A stretch of DNA of 64,000 nt, taken from Haberlea rhodopensis (lineage: Eukaryota; Streptophyta; Magnoliopsida; Lamiales; Gesneriaceae). A program made the position numbers and the translations under genes. The stretch lies in NCBI GenBank assembly GCA_907163345.1, contig CAJQUN010001063.1, positions 51,134 to 115,133 of the forward strand, written 5' to 3'. How positions within the stretch are numbered: the first letter of the stretch is position 1; every line of letters begins with the position of its first letter. Below, one piece after another: positions 23,294-35,787 of this stretch. The notes beneath the pieces were generated by a model. It worked only from the letters and a program-made list of their open reading frames with translations. It was not told where the DNA came from and did not search any database.

Positions 23294-24398
23294 CCGGCCC
23301 TCTTGTCACAAAAAAATAATACAAAAAGAAAGGCCCCAATTATGACTTGTCACTCCACCAAACAGATCCTTAGGTCTTGTTTAAAAACCCGGACATCGAG
23401 TCGGTCAAAGCAATACGTCACCGAATTACTGATGGTTGAACTAGCCGATCAATTCCTATTAAATACAAAACTAAATATTATATTGTATAAAGAATAGTCA
23501 TGATAATTGATATTTATAATGTCAAAACTCAACATAAGCAAGACTATATGCTTTAACACATATTATTAGAGTTGCCAATCATAACGCATTGAAAAAGAAT
23601 TTATAAAATTTTAAATAAATAACGCTTATTTGTATCCTGATACATTAATATGACTGTTATTATTGTATTACAATAAAATAATAATAACTTAGAATATATC
23701 CACTTAGAATATCAAAGAATATGACAATTTTTTTAATGTTATAGAATAATATAACGGATTAAATATTAAAATATTCATAGTTATATGATTGATTTATAAT
23801 AAATAATAATATAACTATATTTAATTATATATTCTATTATAATTTACACAAATTTTGTAGTAAGAAATAACCCGACAGATTTTTAACAATTTGGTTATTG
23901 ACTTCAACAAAAACCCATCGATACTATCCGATGGGTAGCCAAGATCAATTCCTTAGTTTAAAATTAATTTCATAGCCTAAAAAGTTTGGTTAGATTTATC
24001 AGTCTATGTATTTTAAACAAATAATATTGCATATAAAAGGTTATGGGTAACTTTAACAATATCAATATCATTTTTGACAATATTTCTTTCTTTTTCATGC
24101 AAAGGGGGAAAAGGAAAAAATGGAATTTGCTGTTTTGACAAATTTTAAAATTTCAATATAAAAAATCTCTACTCATTTTAAATGATTGGAGTAGAGTTAA
24201 TAATGAACTAAGTGTGAGTGGAGAGCATATGCGTATAACTTTTTATATTAATTTAACTCTTAATCGCTTAGAATGAATAGGGAATAAACTTTATTTTTAA
24301 ACTCATTTCCACTTGAAAAATTCCCAAGTACACACGATTCATTTGAGTGTTGGTATTTTAAAAAGTTATAGTTAATATTGCATTGCATCTATCAATAA
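23294..24398. other. Intergenic AT-rich DNA
   Basis: Very AT-rich from about 23480 onward. No gene or terminal repeat is recognised. Confidence 0.55.
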
Positions 24399-24470
24399 GG
24401 ATCCGTGGCGCAATGGTAGCGCGTCTGACTCCAGATCAGAAGGTTGCGTGTTCGATTCACGTCGGGTTCA
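24399..24470 (+). tRNA. tRNA-Trp (anticodon CCA)
   Basis: A 72-base cloverleaf has a 7-bp acceptor stem (GGATCCG with CGGGTTC, including G-T pairs), an anticodon stem TCTGA/TCAGA around loop CTCCAGA (anticodon CCA at 24431-24433), a T stem GCGTG/CACGT and discriminator A. Internal promoter boxes are intact: A box TGGCGCAATGG and B box GTTCGATTC. A T5 run at 24499-24503 is a plausible Pol III terminator. There is no intron. The sequence fits the plant nuclear form, so it is probably functional. Confidence 0.96.
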
Positions 24471-26939
24471 ATTCCTCTATAACCAAACGGTTTCTCTCTT
24501 TTTGTCGGTGAAAAATTACTCTCCCCTGTCGCAAAAACAGTGAAAATGCAGTCATAAGTTTTACGCAATTGCCATGTATTTTTCTGATTCGCAATGCTAG
24601 GAGCTGAAAGCGCAGTCCTGTGCTGTGCAACTCGAGGGAAGAGAGTGTTGAACATATATTTATTTTTTCACCGTTTTTTGGTATCAATTCAGTTTTATGT
24701 AGGAGTATGGTATTGGTTTCTCTGTCAATTTTAACTCAACATTTCAGATTTGGAGACTACACAAAATTCTAGAACACGTTATGTGATATAAATGCTCCTG
24801 CTGTTTTTTACATCGACCAGGTAATTCTTCAATAAAACCCTGTGGTCCTGTGGAACATCTCTTCAATAACAGGTGGGAAATTTCTTCAAGTATGAATTTC
24901 TTATATCTTTGCTTATGTAGTACTAGCAGAACATATTTCGACTTGCTCCAACCACAATCTGAGAGCTTTTATCCCATAGCGTACGAGTCCAAGATCGAGC
25001 AGTGGTCTCATACATGGCTCTATCAATCTTGTAAATGTGATCAATCTTCAGCCACAAGAGGGCCATCTGGGTTTGGATCAGTCAACAAGGAGCAGATAGC
25101 AGATGTAACAGTCCTTCTACTCAACACAAAAACACCAATCAACTGCAAAGTATTGTGAATTGTCTGTTTATTTGTTCTCTCTTTACCTTCGTTCAACACT
25201 CATATCATAAATTTAATTATACAAGAAAATTGAAGATTAGAGTAATCACGATTGCAAGATTAATATACTGTTAAAAAGGTATGTTTTGTCATATTGATAA
25301 TTCTTGGCAATACTAAAGGAATTTACAGTAAGTGGATAATGAAAGGCGTTATGTCCATGGACACTGATGTAGACCTAGCAATAAATGGATATAATGAGAA
25401 TTAAAGCACATTACCTTCGAAACAGTTGAAGCAGGACTCTACTGTTCTTTGAGAATATCCAATCAAATACTACCATTGCTGTTGGTATTCAGATGGTAAA
25501 CCTTGGTTTTAAATGATACCTACTCGATGCGCAAGAAGGCAAAAGTGAGAACTTATCTTGTGTAATAAACAAAAAAATGTAAAAACAGAAATATACAAGA
25601 CTTGTATTAATTGAGTTACTTTAGGCAACGAATGTATATGATTAAGGAAGTAGCACTATTTATGTATTATGGACTAAAGTAATGCATTTGATCTACCAAG
25701 CAAGAAAGTGGAAACCAAGATAGAGCAACATCTCTATTCTCCTCTTATGTCTAGAGGTTCTTGACTTATAAAAAATATAAGATCACACTTGGATGGAGGA
25801 TTTAATCTGAGTGACATGATTTTCACTCAGGGCTAATGAGGGTCGGGATGTGACCTAGTTGATGATTTTCGCCATAGGGCCTATGGGAAAGCAAATCTTG
25901 TACTTAAGAAGAGGAAGCAGAGGTCGTTTTCTTGCTTGGACTTTATGTATGCCATGATCTTTATTGACCTCCCTCCAACCCCGGCATCGCCTACCATTAG
26001 TTTTGCAGATGCCGTTAACCCCGTTATATATAAAAGTTTGCCACTCTTTGATTTCTTTCTAATTCTACGTGCTTGTTCTTCTAGCTGATTGGGTATGCAA
26101 TATGGTAACTTTTTATATTTATTATTGTTATCCAGGCTATGTTTAATTTGTAGAGCATTACCACATGGTTCTTTTATGGATAAACATTTTATTTAACATT
26201 CAAATAGATATTTCCCTAGAACCTAAAGAAATTTGAACAATTTGCTATATCTAGAACTATTTTGTATGCTGCCTTCGCAATTCATTTACTTGTATTGTTA
26301 TTGGACGCCTGCTGAATATGCGGACTTTTTTGGGAAATGGTTGAACATATTAACATTTTAGCTTGCACTGTTATCTCATTGAACATTTAAGAGGGAAAAA
26401 AGTCACAGGTGAATTCAAGTCATATAGGAATTTTGAAAAAATAAAATCTTCCTTCTCTCAATTGTTTTAGTTTGCTCAAATAAAAGAGTGGTTATGTGAG
26501 AACCTACTCTTGCAACCATCTTACATGATGCCAACAACATGACACCATGAATTGAGGTGCCAACAATACAATCAAACTATCAATAGATACATTAAATTCT
26601 AATTACACATTTTTATGAATTATTAAGAAACTTGACATCGTTGCTTACATAATTTTTAGAAATCTTCTATATATACCAAGATAGACTCATAAGTGGAAAA
26701 ACAAAAGTTTAGAACAAAGAAATACTCTCAAATACCAAATATTCTAGCAAGAAAGAAAGTCGATTTTGAAGGTTGTACACGATCCAAACATACTCTTTCA
26801 AGTTTAAAGAATCATCTTAAAAAATCAAGAAAGTGGGTTTTTGCTATAATATTGTTATTTCGTTTTGAAGGATTATAAGTATGTTTTGAAATTGCAATCG
26901 AATATGTGAACTATTTTAAAAACTATGATGTCATAAAAA
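24471..26939. other. Intergenic; no supported gene
   Basis: A 102-codon open frame at 24850-25158 and shorter ones have no recognised domain. The remainder is AT-rich without clear repeat ends. Confidence 0.45.
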
Positions 26940-27560
26940 TTATGAATACCGGGAGATAAGTGCTATGCGGAGTAGTAATGTGCTACGTGCGTGTGATCCA
27001 CCTCTTGAACCAATGGGGCAAAGTGCTACATGTAAGGGAGCCATCTCTTGAATCCGTAGGAGCCACCTCTATAATCCTTTTGTTTCGCACATCGATCTAA
27101 TCTAATTAGTATATGATATGTATTCTGATATGATGCATCTTATATAGCTCAAAGGAGCAAAATATGTTATGTGTATTAATTCATATCAGTTTATGTTTTG
27201 ATACCTGTTTCGAAATTTGTATAAGTATATGTTTTTGGCATATTCGATTGGCCCCCGCTTGCTGAAATACTCACCCCTAGTCTTCCCAGATAAAATTGAG
27301 ACAGATACCGAAGAAGAAGAACAACACAACTTTTGGGGTTGGTGATCCACCGCAAAGATTTCAACATTTTACATAATTAAGCTTCTGCTAAACTTTGTTA
27401 AGATTTAAGTTATGATTTTATTTTCAGTTGTAAAGATATTTATGTTTATGGAATAAGAGACTGGTTATATTTTAATTTCTGTACTACGAGGCTTGCTGTC
27501 TTGAAATTGTATATTTGAATTCAACGTCGGTGTCATGTGCTCCGGTCTCGGGGCGTGACA
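26940..27560 (+). mobile_element. Decayed Ty3/gypsy-type LTR fragment
   Basis: The segment ends TCTCGGGGCGTGACA at 27560, an LTR ending common in plant gypsy elements, followed by GGTTATCAG, a possible relic of the tRNA-Met primer site. Upstream is gagtagtaatgtgctacgtg-type text with repeated 'gtgctac' and 'gccacctct' words. The left edge is a guess and no internal genes follow. Confidence 0.45.
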
Positions 27561-28827
27561 GGTTATCAGTTTTATCCTTAATGCATTTCCATGTCCATAA
27601 TATGGTGATTATTATTGACCAATGTAGTGGTGCTTATTATTACTCTCACGTGGAATTATTTATTTTGTCGTTTCCTGTATATTTCTGTTTGTGCAATTTC
27701 TTACATATATATATTTGGTATGCGCATTATCTATGAGCGAGGAGGAGGCTGCTTGAATGTGTGGTGGGTTTTGGTTCCTGAAATACCACAGTTCTATATG
27801 CACTCCATGAATCAATGTCTCTGTCCTGATCTTTGATCACTCCGTTGCGCTTGCAGAAACAAGGTTTCTGCAGTGCCCATTGCATCTATATGCATGGTTC
27901 CATACATGCTTTGGCAGATTGCATGTTATCAGTTCCTTATGATATTCCCAGGTATGTTCAATTCTAAACATATTTATCTCGCACTAAGATAGTCAGGAAA
28001 GAGCATAGAAAATAACTAATATGGGGTGCATTATTCTCTTGCACACCACAATTTGTTTTTGTTCTTGTTAGAATTATCTAAGATCACTAAATTGTAATCT
28101 TAGTTTGTATTTCACCTGACTACTCTGTATGATGTTCTGTTATTTTTCTTGGTTTATCATGCTTAATATTCTTGTGCACATAGATTGAAATGAATTTTCC
28201 TATTAAGATATACGTGAATTAGCCTTAGCCTCTGTTTTGAATTTTTCTTGGTTTATCATGCTTAATTGTTGTGCTTTGTTTTTTAACTCGAGTGATAATC
28301 TTTAACTGCAATAGTTAACATCTTAAATCCTGCCCCTGTTGGTTACCTGACCATGTCAGCTTACTGGCTTTTTGTTTTGGAGCCATCACCCCTGAAGTCT
28401 ACTGTTACAAAAGCATTTGAAGAATTCTGTTGCACCCATGCTGACAAGTGGAATATTAAAAAATATTCACTAACTGAAGAGCAACTCGAGGTATAGCCAT
28501 ACAAGTGATTTCCTTTTCTGCTAAACAGTTGCCTTGAGCAGGAGTCAAACATGAGGTCTTAATTAATTAGTTTATCGTCCATGTTTGCAGGTTCTGGCCA
28601 ATACATTGTCTTCATCTTCATACTTTGCTTGATTTACATTGTATTTTAAAACCTCTCTACCTCACCCAAGACCAATAGACGAAAAAGGGGTAGAATAGAG
28701 ATACATTATTTGATATCTTTGTAATGATGTAATCAGATTACTATTTCAAAAGGTTTTATTTACATTTTTTTCTTATCTATAAGTTTGCTATATTTTTTAT
28801 CTGGAATATATTCTTGCTAGAATTTTC
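27561..28827 (+). other. Possible relic exons of an unidentified gene
   Basis: Two stretches look exon-like on the plus strand. About 27858-27952 lies between a CAG and a GTATG border and reads as a hydrophobic segment (VPIASICMVPYMLWQIACYQ). About 28353-28491 reads MSAYWLFVLEPSPLKSTVTK and ends EEQLE before GTATAG. I do not recognise the family and see no continuous gene. It converges on the MYB gene from its 3' side. Confidence 0.25.
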
Positions 28828-30056
28828 TTAAATTATTGGATTGATCAAGTCATCGGATGTTAAATCCCACAAGGAGCAGTCTGAGTTGAAAATACTGGAT
28901 CCAATTCTTGTTTCTTCTCTACTTCTGGTGTACTCCCCTTGTTCATCCTCAAGTTTTTCATGCAAATGACCATGCTGGTCCCCCGCAGTGCATGTGCTCC
29001 CAGTGCACAAACTCTGGCTCCATGGAGATACATCCCCATTATTACCAAGAGACGCAAGTTCATAGTGAAATCCAGATTCTGATCCTGGATAAGTATTAAA
29101 ATTTCTGTGGAGATTCACTGAAGTTGCTCCAACAGGGTCCCAAGGCTTATTTAGTGGAAACAAGTCAGGCTCTTTTATGGCCTTTGACAACCCGAATTTG
29201 ATCTTTTCAATTGTATCATCTTTATTATCCTCGGGTTTAATGCATATGTTGTGGTTAGATGGAGTTGTTCCATATTGCTGCAACTGGAGGTCGATACGTC
29301 TCTTTGTGAGGAGATGAAGCATTTCATCTTTGAAGCACCCAAGGGCAGCTTCGGCCAAATTCGGAGCCTGTGGTGGTGGAAGTGAAGCTATCTCTGTTAT
29401 GAGGTGAGAAAATGGCTTGTGTGTAACAGGATCAATTCCCATACCGGAAAGCTTTTTCTTGATTTTTGTGTTCCAATGATTTTTAACATCATTGTCTGTA
29501 CGTCCCTGCAGCTGGGCAGCAATTACAGACCATCTGCTTAATGCAAGGTAAGCAATCAAAATATTAGAAAACCTTTCAGTATTCTACACATTTGGTGCCA
29601 CATAGTAAATGAAAAATAAAAAGGAAATTTTAATTGTATGAATCATTGAATAACTCTATTTTCTGAGCTCGGTATGGGATATTACCGGTTTCCGAGGACC
29701 GAGTGGAGGGTTACAATAGTCTGCTCTTCTGCCTCTGAGAATTGTCCATGTTTGAGCTCAGGACGGAGGTAATTAGTCCATCGCAATCTACAGCTCTTCC
29801 CACATCTCTGAAGACCTGAAAATTTATATTAATCAATTAATCAATCAGCTTGGTGAATTTCTTTGAATAGTAATGTTATTCTAATCACATCACAATCCAA
29901 GAAAATATCAGATCGAGGTAAACCAGCATGCTTGGGAATGAGACGCCAATTCCTAGTTCCATTTTGAGCAATGTAGGACGACAGTTTCTGGTCTTCCTCC
30001 GGAGTCCATTGCCCTCTTTTGACATTTTCTTTTTCACAGCATGGAATTCTACCCAT
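28828..30056 (-). CDS. MYB80: R2R3-MYB transcription factor, MYB80 type
   Basis: Three exons on the minus strand, 30056-29924 (133 bp), 29815-29686 (130 bp) and 29533-28828, give 322 residues. Exon sizes and phases are those of canonical R2R3-MYB genes. MGRIPCCEKENVKRGQWTPE opens R2 (about residues 14-61); R3 (about 67-112) ends in GRTDNDVKNHWNTKIKKK. The blocks LSGMGIDPVTHKPFSHL, LAEAALGCFKDEMLHLLTK and the tail WDLTSDDLI mark the MYB80 (formerly AtMYB103) clade. In Arabidopsis that clade controls tapetum programmed death and pollen wall formation. The product is expected to act in the nucleus of anther tapetum. Intron 1 is only 108 bp. The frame is intact and all key tryptophans are present. 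Confidence 0.9.
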
Positions 30057-31910
30057 TTCCAGGTATGAGTTCAACTATTTTATATGATTTTCAGACAGGG
30101 TATATGAATCTAACTTTTTATATAGTCGGATGTATATTCTAAAGAGATAAAATACTGAACATGCCGTCAGTTGGTGATTCTTGGTGTTATATTGCACGGT
30201 GGACTGGACGTGTAGTTAAATAGAAAGAAATATATGAACAGTGGTGGTATTGGAGTTGCAGATGCATAAAAACTGCATGATTTTATTAAATAATTCAACG
30301 CCCCATTGCTCGTGTGAAGCAGAGGCTGGTAGCTCACCTGCAAGACGCCTGGTCAACTCTCTCTCTCTCTCTCTCTCTGAATGTTTTATGTGTGTGTGTT
30401 TTGGGGTTGACTAAGGCAACAATAACATGAGGGCAAGGAAAGGTGGGTTGGGTGGTTTACAGATTAGATCATACAAAACAACAGGGATTTTACAGGTTTT
30501 TCGAAAATTAAGGTTGCTGTTGCCTCATGTTTCTTGCAAAAAAAAATCATGGTTTTTTCTCTGTTTGATAAAATAATCTTGTTGCCTAAGCATTGCAAAG
30601 GTTTCCCGCAAGAGTGTCTGGTCATGTTTTATTTCTCTCTGTAAGCTTAAATGCGTTCTTTTGAGTCCTCAAAAGGAAAAAGAAACATGTATTCGATATA
30701 AAACTGGTGCTTGTGCTGATTTTGGACTTTCTCCTTAAGTATTTGTTGTGTACTTTCTTCGAGGATTCTCATGTTCTTATTTCACTTTGAGACAAATGAA
30801 TGCCGATTTTATGGTTTTTCGAGTGCTACTAGGTGAGTGGTTTTCCGAGTGCTACTAGGTGAGCATCTAAGGACCCAAATTTTATTTTATTTATGGGATC
30901 ATCCAAAGTGTAACATCTCACTAACTTTTTGTTTTTTTTATCGGAATAAATGTATTACGGAATCAAAACTGTCAAATACAGGCAAGCATGTTACAATCAA
31001 GATGCAAACAACAAAACGTAAATCCTAAAGGTCATCCCCTAAATAAACATCACTAGGGAATAATAAATACATAGTGTGAAATACAAATATTTGAATACAA
31101 TGAAAAATATTGTCTGGATTGCCCACCAATCCTTCGAATTTCTTAGTATTCCGAGCTGCCCAAATCTCACTAACTAGTCACCATTTCCCAAGGATATAAA
31201 AAAATCTACGTAACCAAAATCCTAAAACTTAGCCTCTGAAACGGACTAACACTTACCAGATGTGAAATTAGTGATTTACAATTGCCTAGAACAATGATTC
31301 AATTAACATAAATGAAGGCTTGTAAATTGTGATTTTAAGATTCGAAAAATTGAAGAAATTCGAATCGAGGAACTCGAACAGAAAAAAAAACAACGCTGAA
31401 AGGTTTAGATTAGGTTTTGTTTTGATTTTAATATTTTGGAAATTTCATTTTAGTCAAAGAAAAATTCAACTTGTACGGTTAACCCCCCAAAAATGTCATT
31501 TCCATGTCAGACACACCGTTCCGACAGTGTGTCCGATTTTTCTTTTTCTTTTTCGTTTTTTTTTTTTTTTTTTTGAAATTGAAGACACACCACATGTCTC
31601 ATTCATGTATGAGGAATGTAGGTGTTCTAAAAATGTCCGATAGTACATTTTAGGAGTGTATATCATTGTTAATATTTACTTAAACGCTCCAAAGCAAGCG
31701 TGAGTGATGACATTCACTTGCCACGTGTCATTTCTATTTGAGATTCTAAAAAATGTGTGGTTAAATTATTTATTTATCTAAAAAAAGATAAATATGTGTC
31801 GAGGTCTGGGCACCCTAGAGCCATGACTCACGCATCTCAAACTGCCCCCATCACCCACGGCCACACGACCAACTGTCAAAACCTTTTCCAAGAGGGGTGA
31901 AAGTGCTTTT
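30057..31910. other. MYB80 promoter side and intergenic DNA
   Basis: The first several hundred bases should hold the MYB80 promoter on the minus strand. A CT microsatellite lies at 30357-30378. A short tandem duplication near 30810-30862 repeats 'cgagtgctactaggtgag'. A long T run lies near 31557-31574. No gene is recognised. Confidence 0.5.
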
Positions 31911-32493
31911 TGTTGTATAAAATTTATTGGTGTGTATCTTAGGAAAGTAGCAAGCAAAAACAACAAATGGCTTTGTATTAGAAATTGTCGAGGCGAGATT
32001 TGGAATCTCTGTCCTTAAGACAATATTGCCCCGCTACGGTGCTAACGGTTTACTTTGTCAATTTGTCTCCCAAGATACAACGACTATGATTTGTGATAGG
32101 AGCACTCCAAATCACAAATTCTTTAAACCACAATGGTCTAAAAACGCTCAACCATAACAATGATGAAGACTCACAAAATTACTCAAATTTTGATCTTCAA
32201 ATATGATGTGAATTTCCAAAATTCCATGTTTCATTCAAGGGTTGTTTCTTATATAGTATACCAAGTGGTGTCATCAAGAGACACAATTTGGAAGCATCCA
32301 TCATGAAAATTTGCATCCCAACATGAATGGACACACCATTTAATTTTGAAGCAACAAATCATGAAAAAATACACCCCAACATGAATGGACACACCATTTA
32401 TCATCAAGAGACACAATTTGGAAGCATCCATCATGAAAAATTGCATCCCAACATGAATGGACACACCATTTAATTTGATTCAAATTTTCAACA
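31911..32493 (-). repeat. 3' LTR of the copia element
   Basis: On the minus strand this is the 3' LTR. It carries a TATA-like CTATATAAG (complement of 32248-32256). Its promoter-proximal third contains an internal tandem duplication built on 'aacatgaatggacacaccattta'-type units. Confidence 0.88.
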
Positions 32494-33349
32494 ATCCCCC
32501 ACATGTATTAAATTAATGCATATATGTAATTGAGCGCTTTTAACGAACTATTATGGCATCGGGAGAGATAGCTTGTGTCTTTGAATCTTCCGTAGTGGTA
32601 TTCAATCGGATTTACTTTACTTAATAGTGAACTTATAGTCTTGAACTATTTAGTCGTTGGTGTAAACCAAGACAATTGAACCCACACCATAATAATTCTA
32701 ACCTTCGTATTGGTTTCTTACGGTTGTGTCCGTTTCGGCCATGGACCACGCTTGGTTTCATAAGTGCTTTTCATCTTTGAAGCGGCCACACTTCGCACTT
32801 ACGTAGGTGATCTCCTAGAAGAGTATCCCGCTATACTCCAACATATTCTTATATGTCTTAGGAATCATTAAAGGCCTTTTGCCTATCCTCGTACCCTTTT
32901 TGCAGGCTACACCCCTTATCATAGGAATGGGTCGGAGATTAATTCTCCAAGGTGTTTATACAATCTCATAATTTAGTTGTCCATTTTGAACCTAGATCTT
33001 GGGATCTCCAGTCAACAAGGTTGGGTATCCACTATGAGATTTTGATTATAGGGTTCTAACCCCATTCCCCTCGATAAACTTCCACATGATCTCTCGGTTA
33101 ACCAATTTATATGTGGATCCGCGGTTTCACATAATCACTCATGATTATGCCACTAGAGATCATTTTATCATATAGCATTATCGCAACACATTTTAGTTGC
33201 ATGCACGGGATTTTTCTCTAACAACTTATAAAGCAACTCGGCCGAAGAAGCTTTATATGTTTTCCATAGAGAATTTTCCACAATAATATATCTTCAGTTT
33301 TGATAATCACATTACCTCTTTTGCATCATTTTATCCTTTTAGGATATTT

Positions 33350-34345
33350 CCATCATCGAATTTTAAGCGTTGTTAACGCGTTATTTCAAAATTCGAGACC
33401 AGATCAAAATACTCAACTTTAATTCACAATTCAAAATTTTTTAAGCACATAAAAATTACAAGTTCAAGATTACATTTCTTGCAAATTTGAAATTTAAACA
33501 CAAAGCTTAAAATTTGAAACTCGAATTAATCCTTGAGATTTCGTTTTTCAAGTGTCTTGGAAACTTCATTCCAAACATTATTCTTGATGTACACATGTCA
33601 AAATGTTTTGTCAACATTTTTTCTTTTGTTACTTGATGATTTCTAAATTGCTTCTCCAATGAGCATATCATCAATACACAAGCATGCCTATGATTAGGTG
33701 TGTACACATTTGTCACACTCATTAATATATTTGACAACATGATTTGTCAAACTCTTCATGTCTTTTATTTGGTTTTTATTATGACTTTACTTTGGCCTTC
33801 ATTTCTAATTTAGCCAAGTACCCCCACATTTCAAATATTGTAGGAAACTCTATTTTCCTTCAATCACAAGGTTTTCGTCCTTGCCTAAATGTGGTAAGTG
33901 ATTGAATCCTAGAATTGCAACCCCCACAACTTCGGGCAATAACGAAGTGCACTGGCGTTCAAACTTCCGTGTTTCAAGTTCTAAGCGTTATAGTCTTACA
34001 AATCCAAATTCAGGTTTTTATTTCTTGAAAATTTCGGATTTAAGCGTACTTGCTTAAAAAAATTGAAACTTGGATAATATTCTCAAACTCGGTTCACATT
34101 TTGAAATTTAAGCGCATTAACTTAGAAAACTTGAATTCAAGTTTTTTAAAACTTGCAAATTCATGTTATAAGCGTACTAGCTTAGAAATTCAAAATGAAC
34201 CAATTTGAGATATTACAACGCCTAATCAAAATTTGTGGCTTCGATTTATCACTTGTGTTTTAAGCGTACAAAGCTTAGAAACTCAAATTCAAGATTTTAT
34301 AGTCTTGCAGATTCAAGCTTAAGCGTCAAATTCTTAGACTACACA
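33350..34345 (-). repeat. Degenerate tandem repeat occupying the pol position
   Basis: The motif TTAAGCGT(n5-15)CTTAGAAA followed by 'ttcaaattcaag'-like text recurs at irregular spacing of roughly 60-120 bp through this internal region of the copia element (clear copies near 33360, 34040, 34110, 34168, 34261 and 34320). No protein homology is visible. It may be a low-complexity expansion that replaced pol. Confidence 0.5.
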
Positions 34346-34559
34346 AGTATAATCTACTCACAATTTCCCATAGCAAAACTCATTTGCTAAATTTTATTGC
34401 AATCTCATTCTTGAAGTGTTTAAACACCTCACTGGCCTCGTTTTTGCTTCATAGCAAAAAAGTCACAACAATATCATGTGCAAATATTGATAAAGTAACA
34501 AATTACTTTTCTCACATCTCTAGTTTGCACAATCTTTCCATCACAAACATCATTGTGAG

Positions 34560-35177
34560 TAACCTTTCGGAAATTTTGTTGTCCTCTTCGATTCTCAAGC
34601 GAATCACAAGGTCTTCAAGATTCATCTATTTTCGCTTATGCTTGAGATAATTCTTGAAGTCCTTCCATGACGGAGGCAACTTTTCAATCATGGCGGCCAC
34701 TTGGAATGAGTCACTTAGAATCATTCCATCCGCATGAATTTCGTGCATGATTACTTGCAAATCTTGCACTTGTGCTATCACAGGCTTTGTATCAACCATT
34801 TTGAAATCCAGGAATCGCCCAACGATGAATTTCTTCATGCTGGCATCCTCGGATCTATACTTTTTCTCCAAGGATTGCCACAATTCCTTGGCCATCTTCA
34901 CTAGACAATACACATTGTATAATGTGTTGTCCAGTCCATTTAGAATATAATTCTTGCACAGGAAATCGCTTTGATTCCACGCATCAACCGCAACTCTCTT
35001 TTGGTTGTCGGTTTCACTCTCCATAATAGTAGGAGCATCCTCATTGAGGAATCTTGCCAACCCCAAGGTTGTCAAATAAAACATCTTTTGTTGCCATCGC
35101 TTGAAATCGTTCCCATTGAACTTTTCAGGCATTTCACCATGATGAACTGGAGTCGTTGTTGCACTCGACGAAGCCAT
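34560..35177 (-). pseudogene. copia gag (UBN2/Retrotran_gag_2) fragment
   Basis: From ATG at 35177 the frame reads MASSSATTTPVHHGEMPEKF and continues through FKRWQQKMFYLTTL, a YNVYCLVKMAKELWQSLEKK block and EKLPPSWKDFKNYLKHKRK, the standard copia gag core. A TAG at 34626-34628 then interrupts the frame, which remains recognisable beyond it (MNLEDLVIRLRIEED). The protease, integrase and polymerase that normally follow are absent. Translation would give a Gag-like product of 183 residues without the zinc knuckle. Confidence 0.88.
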
Positions 35178-35201
35178 TTGTTGCTAATATTGTCTTAAGA
35201 T

Positions 35202-35787
35202 TGTTGTATAAAATTTATTGGTGTGTATCTTAGGAAAGTAGCAAGCAAAAACAACAAATGGCTTTGTATTAGAAATTGTCGAGGCGAGATTTGGAATCTC
35301 TTTCCTTAAGACAATATTGCCCCGCTACGGTGCTAACGGTTTACTTTGGCAATTTGTCTCCCAAGATACAACGACTATGATTTGTGATAAGAGCACTCCA
35401 AATCACAAATCCTTTTAAACCACAAAGGTCTAAAAACGCTCAACCATAACAATGATGAAGACTCACAAAATTACTCAAATTTTGATCTTCAAATATGATG
35501 TGAATTTCCAAAATTCCATGTTTAATTCATTCAAGGGTTGTTTCTTATATAGTATACCAAGTGGTGTCATCAAGACACAATTTGGAAGCATCCATCATGA
35601 AAATTTGCATCCAAACATGAATGGACACATCATTTAATTTTGTAGCAACTAATCATGAAAAAATACACCCCAACATGAATGGACACACCATTTATCATCA
35701 AGAGACACAATTTGGAAGCATCCATCATGAAAAATTGCATCCCAACATGAATGGACACATCATTTAATTTGATTCAAATTTCCAACA
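35202..35787 (-). repeat. 5' LTR of the copia element
   Basis: This LTR would drive minus-strand transcription. A TATA-like CTATATAAG (complement of 35544-35552) predicts an RNA start near 35515. At 35305-35318 it holds CTTAAGACAATATT on the plus strand, the exact inverse complement of 35186-35199 just outside the LTR, where a primer-binding site is expected. Confidence 0.88.

Larger units (their letters stand above)
31911..35787 (-). mobile_element. Ty1/copia-type retrotransposon with two LTRs, pol missing
   Basis: Direct LTRs at 31911-32493 (583 bp) and 35202-35787 (586 bp) begin TGTTG and end CAACA and differ at few positions, so insertion is recent on an evolutionary scale. The internal 2.7 kb reads on the minus strand: a gag start at 35177, then no integrase, reverse transcriptase or intact RNase H, then a 600-bp tail matching 480-1066, and a polypurine tract GTGGGGGAT against the left LTR. 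There is no matching 5-bp flank (ctttt versus tgcgt). It is a non-autonomous deletion derivative. Confidence 0.9.

Noticed and set aside
24850..25158. 102-codon open frame downstream of the tRNA
   Set aside because: No recognisable domain, splice context or codon pattern; likely chance.
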